NCBI RefSeq assembly: GCF_024699985.1 | Contig: NZ_JAJONA010000001.1 | Location: 3,850,501 to 3,914,500, forward strand | DNA length: 64,000 nucleotides | DNA from: Phenylobacterium sp. J367 | GTDB taxonomy: Bacteria; Pseudomonadota; Alphaproteobacteria; Caulobacterales; Caulobacteraceae | Reading direction: 5' to 3' | Shown: positions 8,398 to 18,552 of the stretch, in pieces | Layout of the letters: each line of letters opens with the position of its first letter | How positions within the stretch are numbered: position 1 is the first letter of the stretch | The notes under the pieces: generated by a model | Databases searched by the model: none | Told to the model about the DNA's origin: nothing | The model's input: the letters and a program-made list of their open reading frames with translations, nothing else | Translations under genes and position numbers: made by a program

Positions 8398-9683
8398 CCT
8401 CGAAAGACTGGCGCATCGGCGTTGCGGGCCTCGGCACCGTCGGCGCGGGCCTGCTCACCTTCCTCTCCGAACGGCCCGGCTTCGCTCCGGCCGGCGGCCG
8501 CGTGAGCGTGACCGGCGTTTCGGCGCGCTCGCGGTCCCGACCGCGGCCGTTCGACATCTCCAACCTGCCCTGGTTCGACGATCCGGTGGCGCTCGCCACC
8601 TCGCCGGACGTGGACATCTTCGTCGAGCTGGTCGGCGGCTCGGACGGCCCGGCCAAGGCGGCGGTGGAGGCCGCCCTCAATGCGGGCAAGCCGGTGGTCA
8701 CCGCCAACAAGGCCCTGATCGCCGAGCACGGCGCCGAGCTCGCGGCCCTGGCCGAGGCCAAGGGCGCGCCGCTGCTCTTCGAGGCCGCCGTCATGGGCGG
8801 CGTGCCGGCCGTGAAGATGGTCCGCGAGGCCCTTGTCGGCGACGACATCCGGTCGATCGCCGGCATCCTCAACGGCACCTGCAACTTCATCCTGACCGAG
8901 ATGGAGGCCACGGGCCGTTCGTTCGGCGACGTGCTCGCCGAGGCCCAGCGCCTGGGCTACGCCGAGGCCGACCCGACCATGGACGTCGGCGGCTTCGACG
9001 CCGCCCACAAGATCTCGATCCTGGCCGCGCTCGCCTTCGGCTGCGCGCCCAACTACGCCGCCGCCGAGATCGAGGGCATCGACCAGGTCGACCTCCTCGA
9101 CATCAAGCTCGCCCGCGACCTGGGCTACCGGGTGAAGCTGGTGGCCTCCGCCGACCGCTCGCCGGACGGCGTCCTGGTCCGCGTGCACCCCTCGCTGGCG
9201 CCGCTGAACCATCCGCTGGCCCAGGCCGGAGGAGCGCTGAACGCGCTCTTCATCGAAGGCGCCCGCATCGGCCGGATCTTCGTCCAGGGGCCTGGGGCCG
9301 GGGCAGGGCCCACGGCCGCCGCCGTGGCCGCCGACATCGCCGACGTGATGACCGGCGCCGTCCGCCCAGTCTTCCAGGCGCCGGCCAGTTCGCTCTCGCC
9401 GTTCACGCCGGTCGACCCCTCGAAGTCGGTGGGCCGCGCCTACCTGCGCTTCATGGTCAAGGACGAGCCCGGCGTGATCGCCGCGGTCTCCGAGACCCTG
9501 GCCGAGGCCGGGGTCTCCATCGAGAGCTTCCTGCAGAAGCCGGTCGAGAACACCGAAGGCGTGCCGATCGTGCTCACCACCCACGCGGTGGCGGAATCCG
9601 TGCTGATGGCCGCCGTGGAGCGGATCGCGGGCCTGTCCTCCGTGCTCGAACGGCCAAGGTTGTTGCGAATCGCGCGGATCTGA
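8394..9683 (+). CDS. hom: Homoserine dehydrogenase
   Basis: This 429-aa enzyme reduces aspartate semialdehyde to homoserine, at the branch to threonine and methionine. It has an N-terminal Rossmann motif GLGTVGAGLL, the segment VVTANKALIAEHG, the catalytic-domain signature GILNGTCNFILTEME, and EADPTMDVGGFDAAHK with the catalytic lysine region. A C-terminal ACT domain (about 345-425: FMVKDEPGVIAAVSETLAEAGVSIESFLQK) probably mediates threonine feedback inhibition. It is coupled to the upstream aminotransferase by a 4-bp overlap, and glpX follows after a short gap. Confidence 0.95.
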   Translation: MTSKDWRIGVAGLGTVGAGLLTFLSERPGFAPAGGRVSVTGVSARSRSRPRPFDISNLPWFDDPVALATSPDVDIFVELVGGSDGPAKAAVEAALNAGKPVVTANKALIAEHGAELAALAEAKGAPLLFEAAVMGGVPAVKMVREALVGDDIRSIAGILNGTCNFILTEMEATGRSFGDVLAEAQRLGYAEADPTMDVGGFDAAHKISILAALAFGCAPNYAAAEIEGIDQVDLLDIKLARDLGYRVKLVASADRSPDGVLVRVHPSLAPLNHPLAQAGGALNALFIEGARIGRIFVQGPGAGAGPTAAAVAADIADVMTGAVRPVFQAPASSLSPFTPVDPSKSVGRAYLRFMVKDEPGVIAAVSETLAEAGVSIESFLQKPVENTEGVPIVLTTHAVAESVLMAAVERIAGLSSVLERPRLLRIARI

Positions 9684-9731
9684 CGCCGCGTGCTAAACCC
9701 CTGTCTGGTGGGGGGCGGAGACGTGACGCGG

Positions 9732-10684
9732 ATGGCAGCGAAGATCCTGGACCGCGGGCTGGTGCTCGACGCCGTGCGTGTCACGGAGGCCGCGGCCATC
9801 GCGGCCTGGCGGCTGGCGGGCCGCGGTGACGAGATGGCCGCCGACCAGGCGGCCGTGGACGCCATGCGCACGGCGCTCAACGAGATCGACGTCGACGGCG
9901 AGATCGTCATCGGCGAGGGCGAGCGCGACGAGGCGCCCATGCTCTACATCGGCGAGAAGGTCGGCCGCGGCGGCAAGGTGAAGATCGACATCGCGCTGGA
10001 CCCCCTCGAGGGCACCACGCTCACCGCCAAGGCCATGCCCAATGCGCTGGCCGTCATGGCCTGGGCCCCGAAGGGCACCCCTGCTGCACGCCCCCGACAC
10101 CTACATGGACAAGATCGCCTGCGGGCCAGGCTATCCGGCCGGCGTCATCGACCTCGACAAGACCCCGGCCGAGAATGTCCGGTCGGTCGCCGAGGCCAAG
10201 GGCGTGGAGCCTGCCCAGGTCACCGTCTGCGTGCTCGACCGGCCGCGCCATGCCGAGATCATCGCCAGCCTCCGCGAGGTGGGCCCGGGTGCACCTGATC
10301 GGGGACGGCGACATCGCCGGCGTCATCAACACCGCCGACCCGGCCACCGGCATCGACCTCTACCTGGGCTCCGGCGGCGCGCCCGAGGGCGTCCTGGCCT
10401 GCGCGGCCCTGAAATGCGTCGGCGGCCAGTTCCAGGGCCGGCTGCTGTTCCGCAACGCCGACGAGCGGGCCCGCGCCGCCCGGCTGGGCATCACCGATCT
10501 CGACAAGACCTACGACCTCCACGAGATGGTCCAGGCTGACGCCATTTTCGCCGCGACCGGAGTGACCAACGGCGCCCTGCTGGACGGCGTGAAGTTCGAG
10601 GGCGGCTTCGTGCACACCCACACGCTCGTCATGAACTCCGCCAGCCACACCGTGCGCGAAGTGCGGATGAAGCGTCCCGCCTGA
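9732..10684 (+). CDS. glpX: Class II fructose-1,6-bisphosphatase GlpX, two frameshifts
   Basis: GlpX hydrolyses fructose-1,6-bisphosphate in gluconeogenesis. Motifs present include GRGDEMAADQAAVDAMR, the metal-binding GEGERDEAPMLYIGE and DPLEGTT, then MDKIACGPGYP, HLIGDGDIAGVI, DLYLGSGGAPEGVL and FAATGVTNG. The frame changes twice: one extra C in the run 10078-10081 (restoring PKGTLLHAPDTY), and a +1/-2 event at 10281-10289 (GGGCCCGGG, probably missing GC from a GAR codon pair). The corrected length is about 317 aa, normal for the family. The start may be ATG 9732 or GTG 9723. It lies between hom and recJ on the same strand. Confidence 0.9.
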
Positions 10685-10796
10685 TCCCCCAGTCTCATCT
10701 CTACGTCCGCTTTTGACGGCGGGTGCGGCTAGGGGTCCGTCTGGCGACTCGCGGGCGGTCGGCCGATAGTGGCCGATCATCGGATCGGAGACGGAC

Positions 10797-12596
10797 TTGG
10801 CGGACGGCGCGGCCAACATCGGCTTTCTGGGCGTCGAGAGCTCGCTCTCGGGCCGCCGCTGGCGCGAGCGCGCCGCCGACGCCGAGACGGTGCGCCGCCA
10901 CCAGCTCAGCCTGGGCCTGTTCGAGCCGCTGGCCCGCGCGCTCGCCGCCCGCGGGGTCCGGGACGGGGAGGGGGAGACCTACCTCAACCCGACGCTCAAG
11001 GCGCTCTTCCCCGACCCGTCGTCCTTCGCCGACATGGACCGCGCCGCCGAGGTGCTGGTCGATGCGCTGGAGCGCCGCCGGCCGATGGTGGTCTTCGCCG
11101 ACTACGACGTGGACGGCGCCTCGTCGGCCGCCCAGCTCGTCCGCTGGTTCCGGGCCATGGGCCACGACCTGCCGATCTACGTCCCCGATCGCATCCTGGA
11201 CGGCTATGGCCCGTCGCCGGCCCTCATGCGCCGCCTCAAGGAGGATGGCGCCGAGCTGGTGGTCACCGTCGACTGCGGCGCGGCAGCCCACGACGCGCTG
11301 GCCTGCGCCGCCGAGATCGGCCTCGATGTCGTGGTCATCGACCACCACCTGATGCGCGGCGAGGAGATCCCCAGCGTCGCGGCGCTGGTGAACCCCAACC
11401 GCCACGACTGCACGTCCGGCCAGGGCCACCTCGCCGCCGCCGGCGTCACCTTTGTCCTGCTGGCCGCCCTGAACCGCGAGGCGCGCCGCCGCGGCCTCTT
11501 CGGCGACCGTCCCGAGCCGGACCTGCGTCAATGGCTCGACCTGGCCGCCATGGGCGCCATCTGTGACGTGACCCAGCTCACGGGCTTCAACCGCGCCATC
11601 GCCGCCCAGGGCCTGAAGGTCATGAGCGCCTGGCGCAACCCCGGCCTCCGGGCCCTCATGGACCTCGCCAAGGGCTCGGGGCCCGCCTCCACCTTCCACG
11701 TGGGCTTCCTGCTCGGCCCGCGGATCAACGCCGGCGGCCGGATTGGCCGCTCGGACCTGGGGGCCCGGCTGCTCTCTTCCGACGACGCCGACTTGGTGTC
11801 GGAGCTCGCCGCCGAGCTGGACGGCCTCAACGCCTCCCGCAAGGAGGTCGAGCGCGAGGTGGTCGAGGCCGCGGTCGCCGTCATCGAGCGGGGCATGAAC
11901 GTCGCCGACGAGGCCTGCATCCTGGTGGCCGCCGACGGCTGGCACCCCGGCGTCATCGGCATCGCCGCCGGGCGCTTGCGCGAACGCTACCGCAAGCCGG
12001 TGATCGTCGTCGGCATCGATCGGGCCGCCAACGTCGGCAAGGGCTCCGGCCGCTCGCAGCCGGGCGTCAACCTCGGCCGGGCCGTTCAGGCGGCGTTCGA
12101 CGAGGGCCTGCTGCTGGCCGGCGGCGGCCACGCCATGGCCGCGGGGCTGTCGGTCCGGCCCGACGCCATTCCCGAGCTCCGCGCCTTCCTGAACGAGCGC
12201 CTGGCCGCCGAGAGCGAGGCCGCCGCCGCGGAGGACTGCCTGGACGTCGACGCCCTGGTCTCGACCGCCGGCGCCAGCCGCTCGCTGTGGCAGGATTTCC
12301 AGCGTCTGGCGCCCTTCGGCCCGGGCAATCCTGAGCCGGTCTTCGCCGCCGCCGGGGTCCAGGTCGAGCGGCCCATGGCGCTCCGCGGCGGCCACGTGCG
12401 CTGCACCCTGACCGATCTGTCCGGCGGCAGGCTGAAGGCCGTCGCCTGGCGCGCGGAGGACACCGAGGCCGGCCGCCGGCTGCTCTCCGGAGGCGGCGCC
12501 GTGCACGTCGTCGGCCGCCTGAAACCCGACGACTGGCAGGGCCGCGAGGCCGTCGAATTGGAGATCGAGGATATCGCAGACCCCCGCCGCGCATGA
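10797..12596 (+). CDS. recJ: Single-stranded-DNA-specific exonuclease RecJ
   Basis: RecJ is a 5'-3' ssDNA exonuclease acting in recombination and mismatch repair. The 599-aa protein shows the DHH phosphoesterase motifs: DYDVDGASSAA (motif I), DCGAAAHDAL (II), VVIDHHLMRGE (III, the DHH itself), and the DHHA1 GGGHAMAAGL motif near residue 445. The OB-like C-terminus ends VVGRLKPDDWQGREAVELEIEDI. The start is a TTG (10797). A tRNA-Glu gene follows about 60 bases downstream. Confidence 0.93.
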   Translation: MADGAANIGFLGVESSLSGRRWRERAADAETVRRHQLSLGLFEPLARALAARGVRDGEGETYLNPTLKALFPDPSSFADMDRAAEVLVDALERRRPMVVFADYDVDGASSAAQLVRWFRAMGHDLPIYVPDRILDGYGPSPALMRRLKEDGAELVVTVDCGAAAHDALACAAEIGLDVVVIDHHLMRGEEIPSVAALVNPNRHDCTSGQGHLAAAGVTFVLLAALNREARRRGLFGDRPEPDLRQWLDLAAMGAICDVTQLTGFNRAIAAQGLKVMSAWRNPGLRALMDLAKGSGPASTFHVGFLLGPRINAGGRIGRSDLGARLLSSDDADLVSELAAELDGLNASRKEVEREVVEAAVAVIERGMNVADEACILVAADGWHPGVIGIAAGRLRERYRKPVIVVGIDRAANVGKGSGRSQPGVNLGRAVQAAFDEGLLLAGGGHAMAAGLSVRPDAIPELRAFLNERLAAESEAAAAEDCLDVDALVSTAGASRSLWQDFQRLAPFGPGNPEPVFAAAGVQVERPMALRGGHVRCTLTDLSGGRLKAVAWRAEDTEAGRRLLSGGGAVHVVGRLKPDDWQGREAVELEIEDIADPRRA

Positions 12597-12612
12597 TCTT
12601 GCGAAGAGGGGG

Positions 12613-12640
12613 TTGCAGGTCCGGAACAACGCTTATATAG
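12613..12640 (+). promoter_or_regulatory. Candidate promoter for tRNA-Glu
   Basis: TTGCAGG (12613-12619) is followed after an 11-base spacer by GCTTATATAG (12631-12640), close to the housekeeping promoter pattern described for Caulobacter (TTGAC-like, 10-14 bases, GCTAnAw). The tRNA begins 19 bases beyond. The AT-rich -10 stands out in this very GC-rich sequence. Confidence 0.45.
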
Positions 12641-12658
12641 AGCCGCCCTCGCGCAAGC

Positions 12659-12734
12659 GGTCCCTTCGTCTATCGAGTTAGGACGCCAGGTTTTCAACCT
12701 GGAGAGAGGGGTTCGACTCCCCTAGGGACTGCCA
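12659..12734 (+). tRNA. tRNA-Glu (anticodon TTC)
   Basis: The 76-nt cloverleaf starts GGTCCCT, paired with AGGGACT at the 3' end, followed by discriminator G and encoded CCA. The anticodon stem CCAGG/CCTGG encloses loop TTTTCAA, giving anticodon TTC. The T arm is AGGGG-TTCGACT-CCCCT. It lies downstream of recJ. Confidence 0.95.
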
Positions 12735-12881
12735 CGCGACCTCCCCGAAACGAGTATCGTTTCCGCTGCTTGCAGCACTGCGCCCGCAGAAACACGTTGA
12801 CGCCGCGATCATTAGGCGAACAGTGTTATAGTTGGCTCCAATCCAATGTTCGGATGGGGGGTATCGGGGCCGAGGGGCGAA

Positions 12882-13481
12882 ATGGCGGGTTTAGAGTTCG
12901 AGCACGTGGATGCGCAGGTCGAGGCCGTGCGGATCACGGGGCGTGTCAAATGGTTCGATCCGGGCAAGGGTTATGGCTTCATCGTCCCGGACGATCCCAG
13001 CCAGACCGACCTCAAGGACGTCCTTCTCCATGTGACTTCCCTGCGCAGCTCCGGGCGTGACAGCGCCCTGGAAGGCTCCGCCATCACCTGCGACGTGGTC
13101 CGCCGCCCCAAGGGCTGGCAGGTGGCCGAGGTCGTCGAGATCGACGAGAGCTGCGCCCCGCCGCCGAGCGAGCGGCGCCAGCGCGACGACGCCTTCCGCA
13201 GCCGCGAGGGCTTCGGCTCCGGCGGCCTCATTGGCGCGCGGCCCGTGCGCCGCCCGGTGCAGGCCACCGGCCCGCTGGAGCGCGCCAAGGTGAAGTGGTT
13301 CAACCGCACCAAGGGCTACGGCTTCGTGGTCCGCGACGCCGAGCCCGGCGACATCTTCGTGCACATCGAGACCCTGCGCCGCTCCGGCATGGAAGACCTG
13401 CAGCCCGGCGAGGACGTGATGGTGCGCTTCGCGGAAGGGCCCAAGGGGCTGGTGGTCGCCGAGATCGAGCTCGGGGGCTAG
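12882..13481 (+). CDS. Double cold-shock-domain protein
   Basis: This 199-aa protein carries two cold-shock domains joined by an Arg/Ser/Pro-rich linker of about 40 residues. The first CSD (about 16-80) has [19 protein letters not shown] and DVLLHVTSL. The second (about 130-195) has [18 protein letters not shown] and DIFVHIETL. The RNP1 (KGYGF) and RNP2 (F-H) motifs are intact in both, so both domains should bind single-stranded nucleic acid. Two-CSD proteins of this size are typical of alphaproteobacteria including Caulobacter. ATG 12882 is preferred over the longer frame from 12846 because it sits next to the purine-rich GAGGGGCGAA. Confidence 0.88.
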   Translation: MAGLEFEHVDAQVEAVRITGRVKWFDPGKGYGFIVPDDPSQTDLKDVLLHVTSLRSSGRDSALEGSAITCDVVRRPKGWQVAEVVEIDESCAPPPSERRQRDDAFRSREGFGSGGLIGARPVRRPVQATGPLERAKVKWFNRTKGYGFVVRDAEPGDIFVHIETLRRSGMEDLQPGEDVMVRFAEGPKGLVVAEIELGG

Positions 13482-13552
13482 GCAGGCCGCCCTTGCCTGC
13501 GGCCCGCGACTGCCGCAAAGGACAGGGGGCTGGTTGAGCCCGGAGCCTCCGC

Positions 13553-14332
13553 GTGCGCCCCATTTCCCGCTTCCTGCGCCTGCTTGCGTTCGCGTTCGCG
13601 GTCGCCGCCTGCCAGCCGGCGGGCGCCGCCCTGCCGGTGCAGGGCGTGGAGGTCAAGGCGACCTATCCCCATGACAGCCGGGCCTTCACCCAGGGCCTGC
13701 TCTATCTGAACGGCGATCTCTACGAGAGCACCGGCCTGGTCGGGCAGTCGACGATCCGGCGCGTGCGGCTGCAGGACGGCGCGGTGCTGCAGTCCAAGAT
13801 CGTCTCGCCGGCCGTGTTCGGCGAGGGCCTGGTCAACTGGGGCGACGAGCTGATCAGCCTCACCTGGCGCGACCAGGTCGGCTTCCGCTGGGACCGCAGG
13901 ACGTTCGCCCTCAAGTCCTCCTACCGGTACGCCGGCGAGGGCTGGGCGCTGACCCAGAACGGCAAGCAGATCATCATGAGCGACGGCACCCCGGTGCTGA
14001 AGTTCCTGGATCCGAAGACGCTGAAGGAGGTCCGACGGATCACCGTCACCGCCGAGGGCCGCCCGCTCGCCAACCTCAACGAGCTCGAGTGGGTGAAGGG
14101 GGAGATTTACGCCAACGTCTGGATGACCCGCCTGATCGCGCGGATCGACCCGCAGACCGGCGTCGTGAAGGGGGTCATCGACCTCTCCGCCCTCCCGGAG
14201 GCGACCCGGCCCGCGTCTCCTGACGCCGTGCCGAACGGCATCGCCTACGACGCGGCTGGTGACCGGCTCTTCGTCACCGGCAAGCTCTGGCCCAGGCTCT
14301 ACGAGGTCCGGCTGACGCCGGTTCGGCGGTGA
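13553..14332 (+). CDS. Glutaminyl-peptide cyclotransferase (plant-type, beta-propeller), exported
   Basis: The 259-aa protein has a signal peptide (residues 1-25, possibly a lipobox at AAC20) followed by a five-bladed propeller of the Glu_cyclase_2 family. Motifs include YPHDSRAFTQGLLY, YESTGLVGQSTIRR, FGEGLVNWGDELISLTW, YAGEGWALTQNG, NLNELEWVKGEIYANVW and PNGIAYDAAGDRLFVTGKLWPRLYEV. These enzymes convert N-terminal Gln to pyroglutamate. The start is GTG 13553. The stop overlaps the start of the thioesterase gene. Confidence 0.88.
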   Translation: MRPISRFLRLLAFAFAVAACQPAGAALPVQGVEVKATYPHDSRAFTQGLLYLNGDLYESTGLVGQSTIRRVRLQDGAVLQSKIVSPAVFGEGLVNWGDELISLTWRDQVGFRWDRRTFALKSSYRYAGEGWALTQNGKQIIMSDGTPVLKFLDPKTLKEVRRITVTAEGRPLANLNELEWVKGEIYANVWMTRLIARIDPQTGVVKGVIDLSALPEATRPASPDAVPNGIAYDAAGDRLFVTGKLWPRLYEVRLTPVRR

Positions 14333-14751
14333 TGGACGAAGAGTCGATCCCGCAGCCCCCGGAGGGCTTCGTGCTTTCGGACGGGCGGGGGGCGTTCTCC
14401 ACCCATAACGGGCCCTATTTCCACCGGCCCTCGGAAGGTCCGCTGGTCGAGCAGGCCTTCTTCGCCCTGAAGCGCCACACCAATGGCGTCGGCATCGTCC
14501 ACGGCGGCATGCTGTCGGCTTTCATGGACGGCGTGCTGGCGGGCGCCGTCTGGCGCGGCGCGAAGCGGCGGGCGGTGACCATCCACCTCTCCATCGACTT
14601 CCTGCACATGGCGCGGGCCGGGGAGTGGGTCCAGGCCGAGGCCCGGCTCACGCGAGCCACGCGTGACGTCGCCTTCGCCGAGGGACGCGCCTTCGTCGGC
14701 GGCCGCGACGTGGTCCGCGCGTCCGGGGTGTTCAAGCTGATGGGCGGCTGA
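14332..14751 (+). CDS. PaaI-family hotdog-fold thioesterase
   Basis: This 139-aa protein carries the PaaI-type signature GIVHGGMLSAFMDGVLAGAVWR and the following strand TIHLSIDFLHMARAGEWVQAEA. The family hydrolyses small acyl- or aryl-CoA esters. The start may be ATG 14332 (overlapping the cyclotransferase TGA) or the GTG just before it. The substrate cannot be assigned. Confidence 0.85.
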   Translation: MDEESIPQPPEGFVLSDGRGAFSTHNGPYFHRPSEGPLVEQAFFALKRHTNGVGIVHGGMLSAFMDGVLAGAVWRGAKRRAVTIHLSIDFLHMARAGEWVQAEARLTRATRDVAFAEGRAFVGGRDVVRASGVFKLMGG

Positions 14752-14818
14752 GCCCTGCGGCTCCTTCGCGTTTGCGGAAAAGCGGAAACGCCCATATTGC
14801 AGGACCCGCCGGCGTTTC

Positions 14819-14895
14819 CGGGGCGTAGCGCAGCCTGGTAGCGCATCTGCTTTGGGAGCAGAGGGTCGTGTGTTCGGATCACACCGCCCCGACCA
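14819..14895 (+). tRNA. tRNA-Pro (anticodon TGG)
   Basis: The 77-nt gene starts CGGGGCG, paired with CGCCCCG, followed by A and encoded CCA. The anticodon stem TCTGC/GCAGA encloses loop TTTGGGA, giving TGG. It lies immediately upstream of the NDUFS4-like gene, whose start is 30 bases beyond. Confidence 0.95.
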
Positions 14896-14924
14896 CGCCG
14901 GCGAGGAAAGTTATTGAGGACCGC

Positions 14925-15254
14925 ATGCTCGCGCGCATCTTCCGCCCCGCCAAGAACGCCATGCAGTCGGGGAAGCAGAAGACCCAGGACTGGGTCCTGG
15001 AGTTCGAGCCGAGCGCGGCGCGCAGACCCGACCCGCTGATGGGCTGGACCCAGACGAGCGACACCGCCTCCAGCCAGGTCCGCCTGAGCTTCGAGACGAA
15101 GGACGAGGCGATCCGGTACGCCGACAAGCATGGCATCGCCTTCCAGCTGATCGACCCGAAGCCCGCCAAGAAGATCATCAAGGCCTATGCGGACAATTTC
15201 GCGTTCGGCCGTAAGGTCCCCCTGGACGCACTGACCGCGCCCACGCGCCCGTAG
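14925..15254 (+). CDS. NDUFS4-like accessory subunit of NADH:ubiquinone oxidoreductase
   Basis: This 109-aa protein belongs to the ETC complex I 18-kDa / NDUFS4 family (MLARIFRPAKNAMQSG, WVLEFEPSAARRPDPLMGWTQTSD, VRLSFETKDEAIRYADKHGIAFQLI). The subunit is shared between mitochondria and alphaproteobacteria, where it helps stabilise the peripheral arm of complex I. ATG 14925 has TTGAGGA as its ribosome-binding site. The stop TAG (15252-15254) lies inside the following tRNA-Arg gene, so the CDS overlaps the tRNA by 10 nt and may share a transcript with both flanking tRNAs. Confidence 0.9.
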   Translation: MLARIFRPAKNAMQSGKQKTQDWVLEFEPSAARRPDPLMGWTQTSDTASSQVRLSFETKDEAIRYADKHGIAFQLIDPKPAKKIIKAYADNFAFGRKVPLDALTAPTRP

Positions 15255-15321
15255 CTCAACCGGATAGAGCATCCGCCTTCTAAGCGGACGGTTGCAGGTT
15301 CGAGTCCTGCCGGGCGCGCCA
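15245..15321 (+). tRNA. tRNA-Arg (anticodon TCT)
   Basis: The 77-nt gene starts GCGCCCG, paired with CGGGCGC, followed by discriminator G and encoded CCA. The anticodon stem TCCGC/GCGGA encloses CTTCTAA, giving TCT. Its first ten bases are also the last codons of the NDUFS4-like gene; the TAG at tRNA positions 8-10 is that gene's stop. Confidence 0.95.
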
Positions 15322-15333
15322 GGGCGCGCCGAC

Positions 15334-16497
15334 CTACTGCGGCCTGGCTGGGGCGTCGCCGACGCCCGTCGTCGGGCGCTCGCCACCGTCCCATTGCCGG
15401 TACTCGATCTGCCGCGTCCGGGGCAGGGCGTCCTCGTGCTCTTCGGCGAGCCAGGCCAGCAGCTTCTCCCGCACCTCGCAGCGCAGGTCGAACAGCGGGC
15501 CGGACGCCGCCGCGCTCACCAGACAGCGCAACTCCACGGTCTGCTCCTTGAGCTCGGTCACCTGCAGGACGCAGACCCGCTTGTCCCAGAGGGGCGAGGC
15601 GTGGACGATCTCCTCGAGCTTGCGGCGCACCTCGTCCACCGGGACCGAATAGTCCGCATGGACCATCGCCGTTCCAAGGAGGTTCGAGGACTCCCGCGTC
15701 CAGTTCTGGAACGGCTTCTGCAGGAAGTGGCTGAGCGGCACGATCATCCGCCGCTGGTCCCAGAGCCGGATGACCACATAGGTCGTGGTGATCTCCTCGA
15801 CGTTGCCGAACTCGTTCTCGACCAGGACCGCGTCGTCGATGCGGATCGGTTGGGTCACCGCCACCTGGATTCCGGCGAACAGGTTCGCGAGGAGCGGCTG
15901 CAGGGCCAGGCCCACGATGATCGAGGCCGCGCCGCCCGCGGCGAGCAGGCTCACGCCCCACTGGCGCACGCCGCCGATGGTCATCAGCGCGAGGCCGACG
16001 CTGACCAGCACCACGAGAGTGGCCACGGCGCGCCGCAGGATCTTCACCTGGGTCAGGTGCTTCCGCGCGATGAGGTTGTCGGCGACGTCGACCCGGTAGC
16101 GCCGCATGTACAGGGACGCGCCGATATCGAGCGCCGCCATGGCGATCCAGCCCATCGTTAGGATGAAGGCGACGAGCAGCGCGTGTCGGATAAGTCCCGC
16201 CGCGTCCGAGGACAGCGGCGCCGCGGGTGTGGCGGCGGCCAACGCCACCAGCACCGTCAGCATGCGCGCCGGACGTCGGCTGCGCACCAGGAGCGCGCGC
16301 CAGAACGCGTCCCGCCGCCGGAGCGCCCGCCGGATCAGGAACACCACGGCGTGGTGAAAGGCGACCGCGGCCACGGCGGCCACGGCGAAGATCAGCAGGC
16401 TGGCCAGCCATGGCGGGGCCCAGGCCATGCCATCGCGCAGCCGCGCGAATAGGTCGAGGGTCGGCATGAGCCAGAACGCCCTATGTTTGGAGTCCAT
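15334..16497 (-). CDS. MscS-family mechanosensitive channel
   Basis: This protein of about 387 aa has four or five hydrophobic segments in its first 200 residues and the pore-lining helix and beta domain of MscS (LLAAGGAASIIVGLALQPLLANLFAGIQVAVTQPIRIDDAV, then VEEITTTYVVIRLWDQRRMIVPLSHFL). The C-terminal alpha/beta region follows (SVPVDEVRRKLEEIVHASPLWD). It likely gates small solutes on hypo-osmotic shock, or belongs to the longer MscS-like group. The start may instead be the internal Met at 16467. It ends 13 bases from tRNA-Arg on the opposite strand. Confidence 0.88.
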   Translation of the reverse strand: MDSKHRAFWLMPTLDLFARLRDGMAWAPPWLASLLIFAVAAVAAVAFHHAVVFLIRRALRRRDAFWRALLVRSRRPARMLTVLVALAAATPAAPLSSDAAGLIRHALLVAFILTMGWIAMAALDIGASLYMRRYRVDVADNLIARKHLTQVKILRRAVATLVVLVSVGLALMTIGGVRQWGVSLLAAGGAASIIVGLALQPLLANLFAGIQVAVTQPIRIDDAVLVENEFGNVEEITTTYVVIRLWDQRRMIVPLSHFLQKPFQNWTRESSNLLGTAMVHADYSVPVDEVRRKLEEIVHASPLWDKRVCVLQVTELKEQTVELRCLVSAAASGPLFDLRCEVREKLLAWLAEEHEDALPRTRQIEYRQWDGGERPTTGVGDAPARPQ

Positions 16498-16535
16498 GGC
16501 TAACCCATGGGACTCCAGGTCGTTCCGAACCCTCG

Positions 16536-17414
16536 TTACTCGAGCGGAAGCTTCGGCTGGGTCTCCGCGTCGGGCCAGCGGACGAGGTTGGGGAGGTGCG
16601 CGCGCGCCGCGATCTCCGTCAGCATCGCCTGGGCGAGCTGGTCCAGGGGCGCGTGCTCACGATAGTCGCCGGGGCCTGCGAGATGAGCGCGGCCGTCCTT
16701 GCGGAGGTCGACAGCGGCCCGCTCGGTGAACGGATTGCCCTCCTCATAGACGGCCACGGCATAGCCGCCCTGGTCCGTGACGAGGCGCATGGTGGGCACG
16801 TCGGTGAAGCCGTCGCCGAAGAATACGATCCGGTCGAACGGGACCGGACGATCGTCCTTCTCCTGCGCCCGGTTGATCGCGTAGTTGTCCCATTCCTCCA
16901 GCGTCCACTTGTTGATGCGGAACAGGTACTGGGTCTTGGACGTGTAGTTGACGCCCAGCGCCACCCCGATCGCCTCCTCGTTCTCGTCGAACATGAAGGC
17001 CGAGGCGTAGATCCGCTCGAAGTGCTTCGCGATGGGCGACCCCTCGATCAGCTCGCGGTTGCCCGACGAGATGATGAAGTGATGCAGGTCCAGGCCCATG
17101 TCGGCGGCCCGTCGGTTCTGACGCTCGAACCAATCCTCGACGCCGGGGAAGAGATTCAGGGTCGCGCCGCGTCGGCGCCAGCTGTCCAGCGACAGCTCCA
17201 GGCCCTTCTCGCGGGCCTTGGCCAGCATCATGTGCATGTAGGCGAGGATGGTGTCGCCGCGCTGCTGCTTGGCGAGGTCGTCCACGGCGCGCCAGAATTC
17301 CTGACGATCCATCCCCAGTTCGTCCGGGATGAAGGCGTGGTTCTGCATGAACCCGGGCGCAAGGGTCCCGTCGAAGTCGTAGGCGAAGACCACCCGGGGG
17401 CGTTCGGCGTTCAT
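16536..17414 (-). CDS. HAD-superfamily hydrolase
   Basis: The 292-aa protein has HAD motif I in [10 protein letters not shown], motif II in [11 protein letters not shown], and motif III/IV around [12 protein letters not shown]. The insertion between motifs I and II is helical. The family contains phosphatases of small metabolites; the substrate is not deducible. It begins 46 bases after the end of rutA on the same strand and could be read through from the rut operon, but nothing links it functionally. Confidence 0.8.
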   Translation of the reverse strand: MNAERPRVVFAYDFDGTLAPGFMQNHAFIPDELGMDRQEFWRAVDDLAKQQRGDTILAYMHMMLAKAREKGLELSLDSWRRRGATLNLFPGVEDWFERQNRRAADMGLDLHHFIISSGNRELIEGSPIAKHFERIYASAFMFDENEEAIGVALGVNYTSKTQYLFRINKWTLEEWDNYAINRAQEKDDRPVPFDRIVFFGDGFTDVPTMRLVTDQGGYAVAVYEEGNPFTERAAVDLRKDGRAHLAGPGDYREHAPLDQLAQAMLTEIAARAHLPNLVRWPDAETQPKLPLE

Positions 17415-17460
17415 CTGCGGTCCTGCAGCAGCATCAGGGCCGCAACCTTTAGGCCGCCGG

Positions 17461-18536
<1,076 letters not shown>

Positions 18537-18552
18537 GGGAGCCTCCGCGAGC

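Noticed and set aside
12797-12831. TTGACG plus TTATAG as a promoter for the double cold-shock gene
   Set aside because: The spacer is over 20 bases, too long for either the E. coli or the Caulobacter housekeeping pattern.
12659-15321. tRNA-associated genomic island or attachment site
   Set aside because: No integrase, no direct repeat of a tRNA 3' end and no change in gene character are seen around the three tRNA genes.
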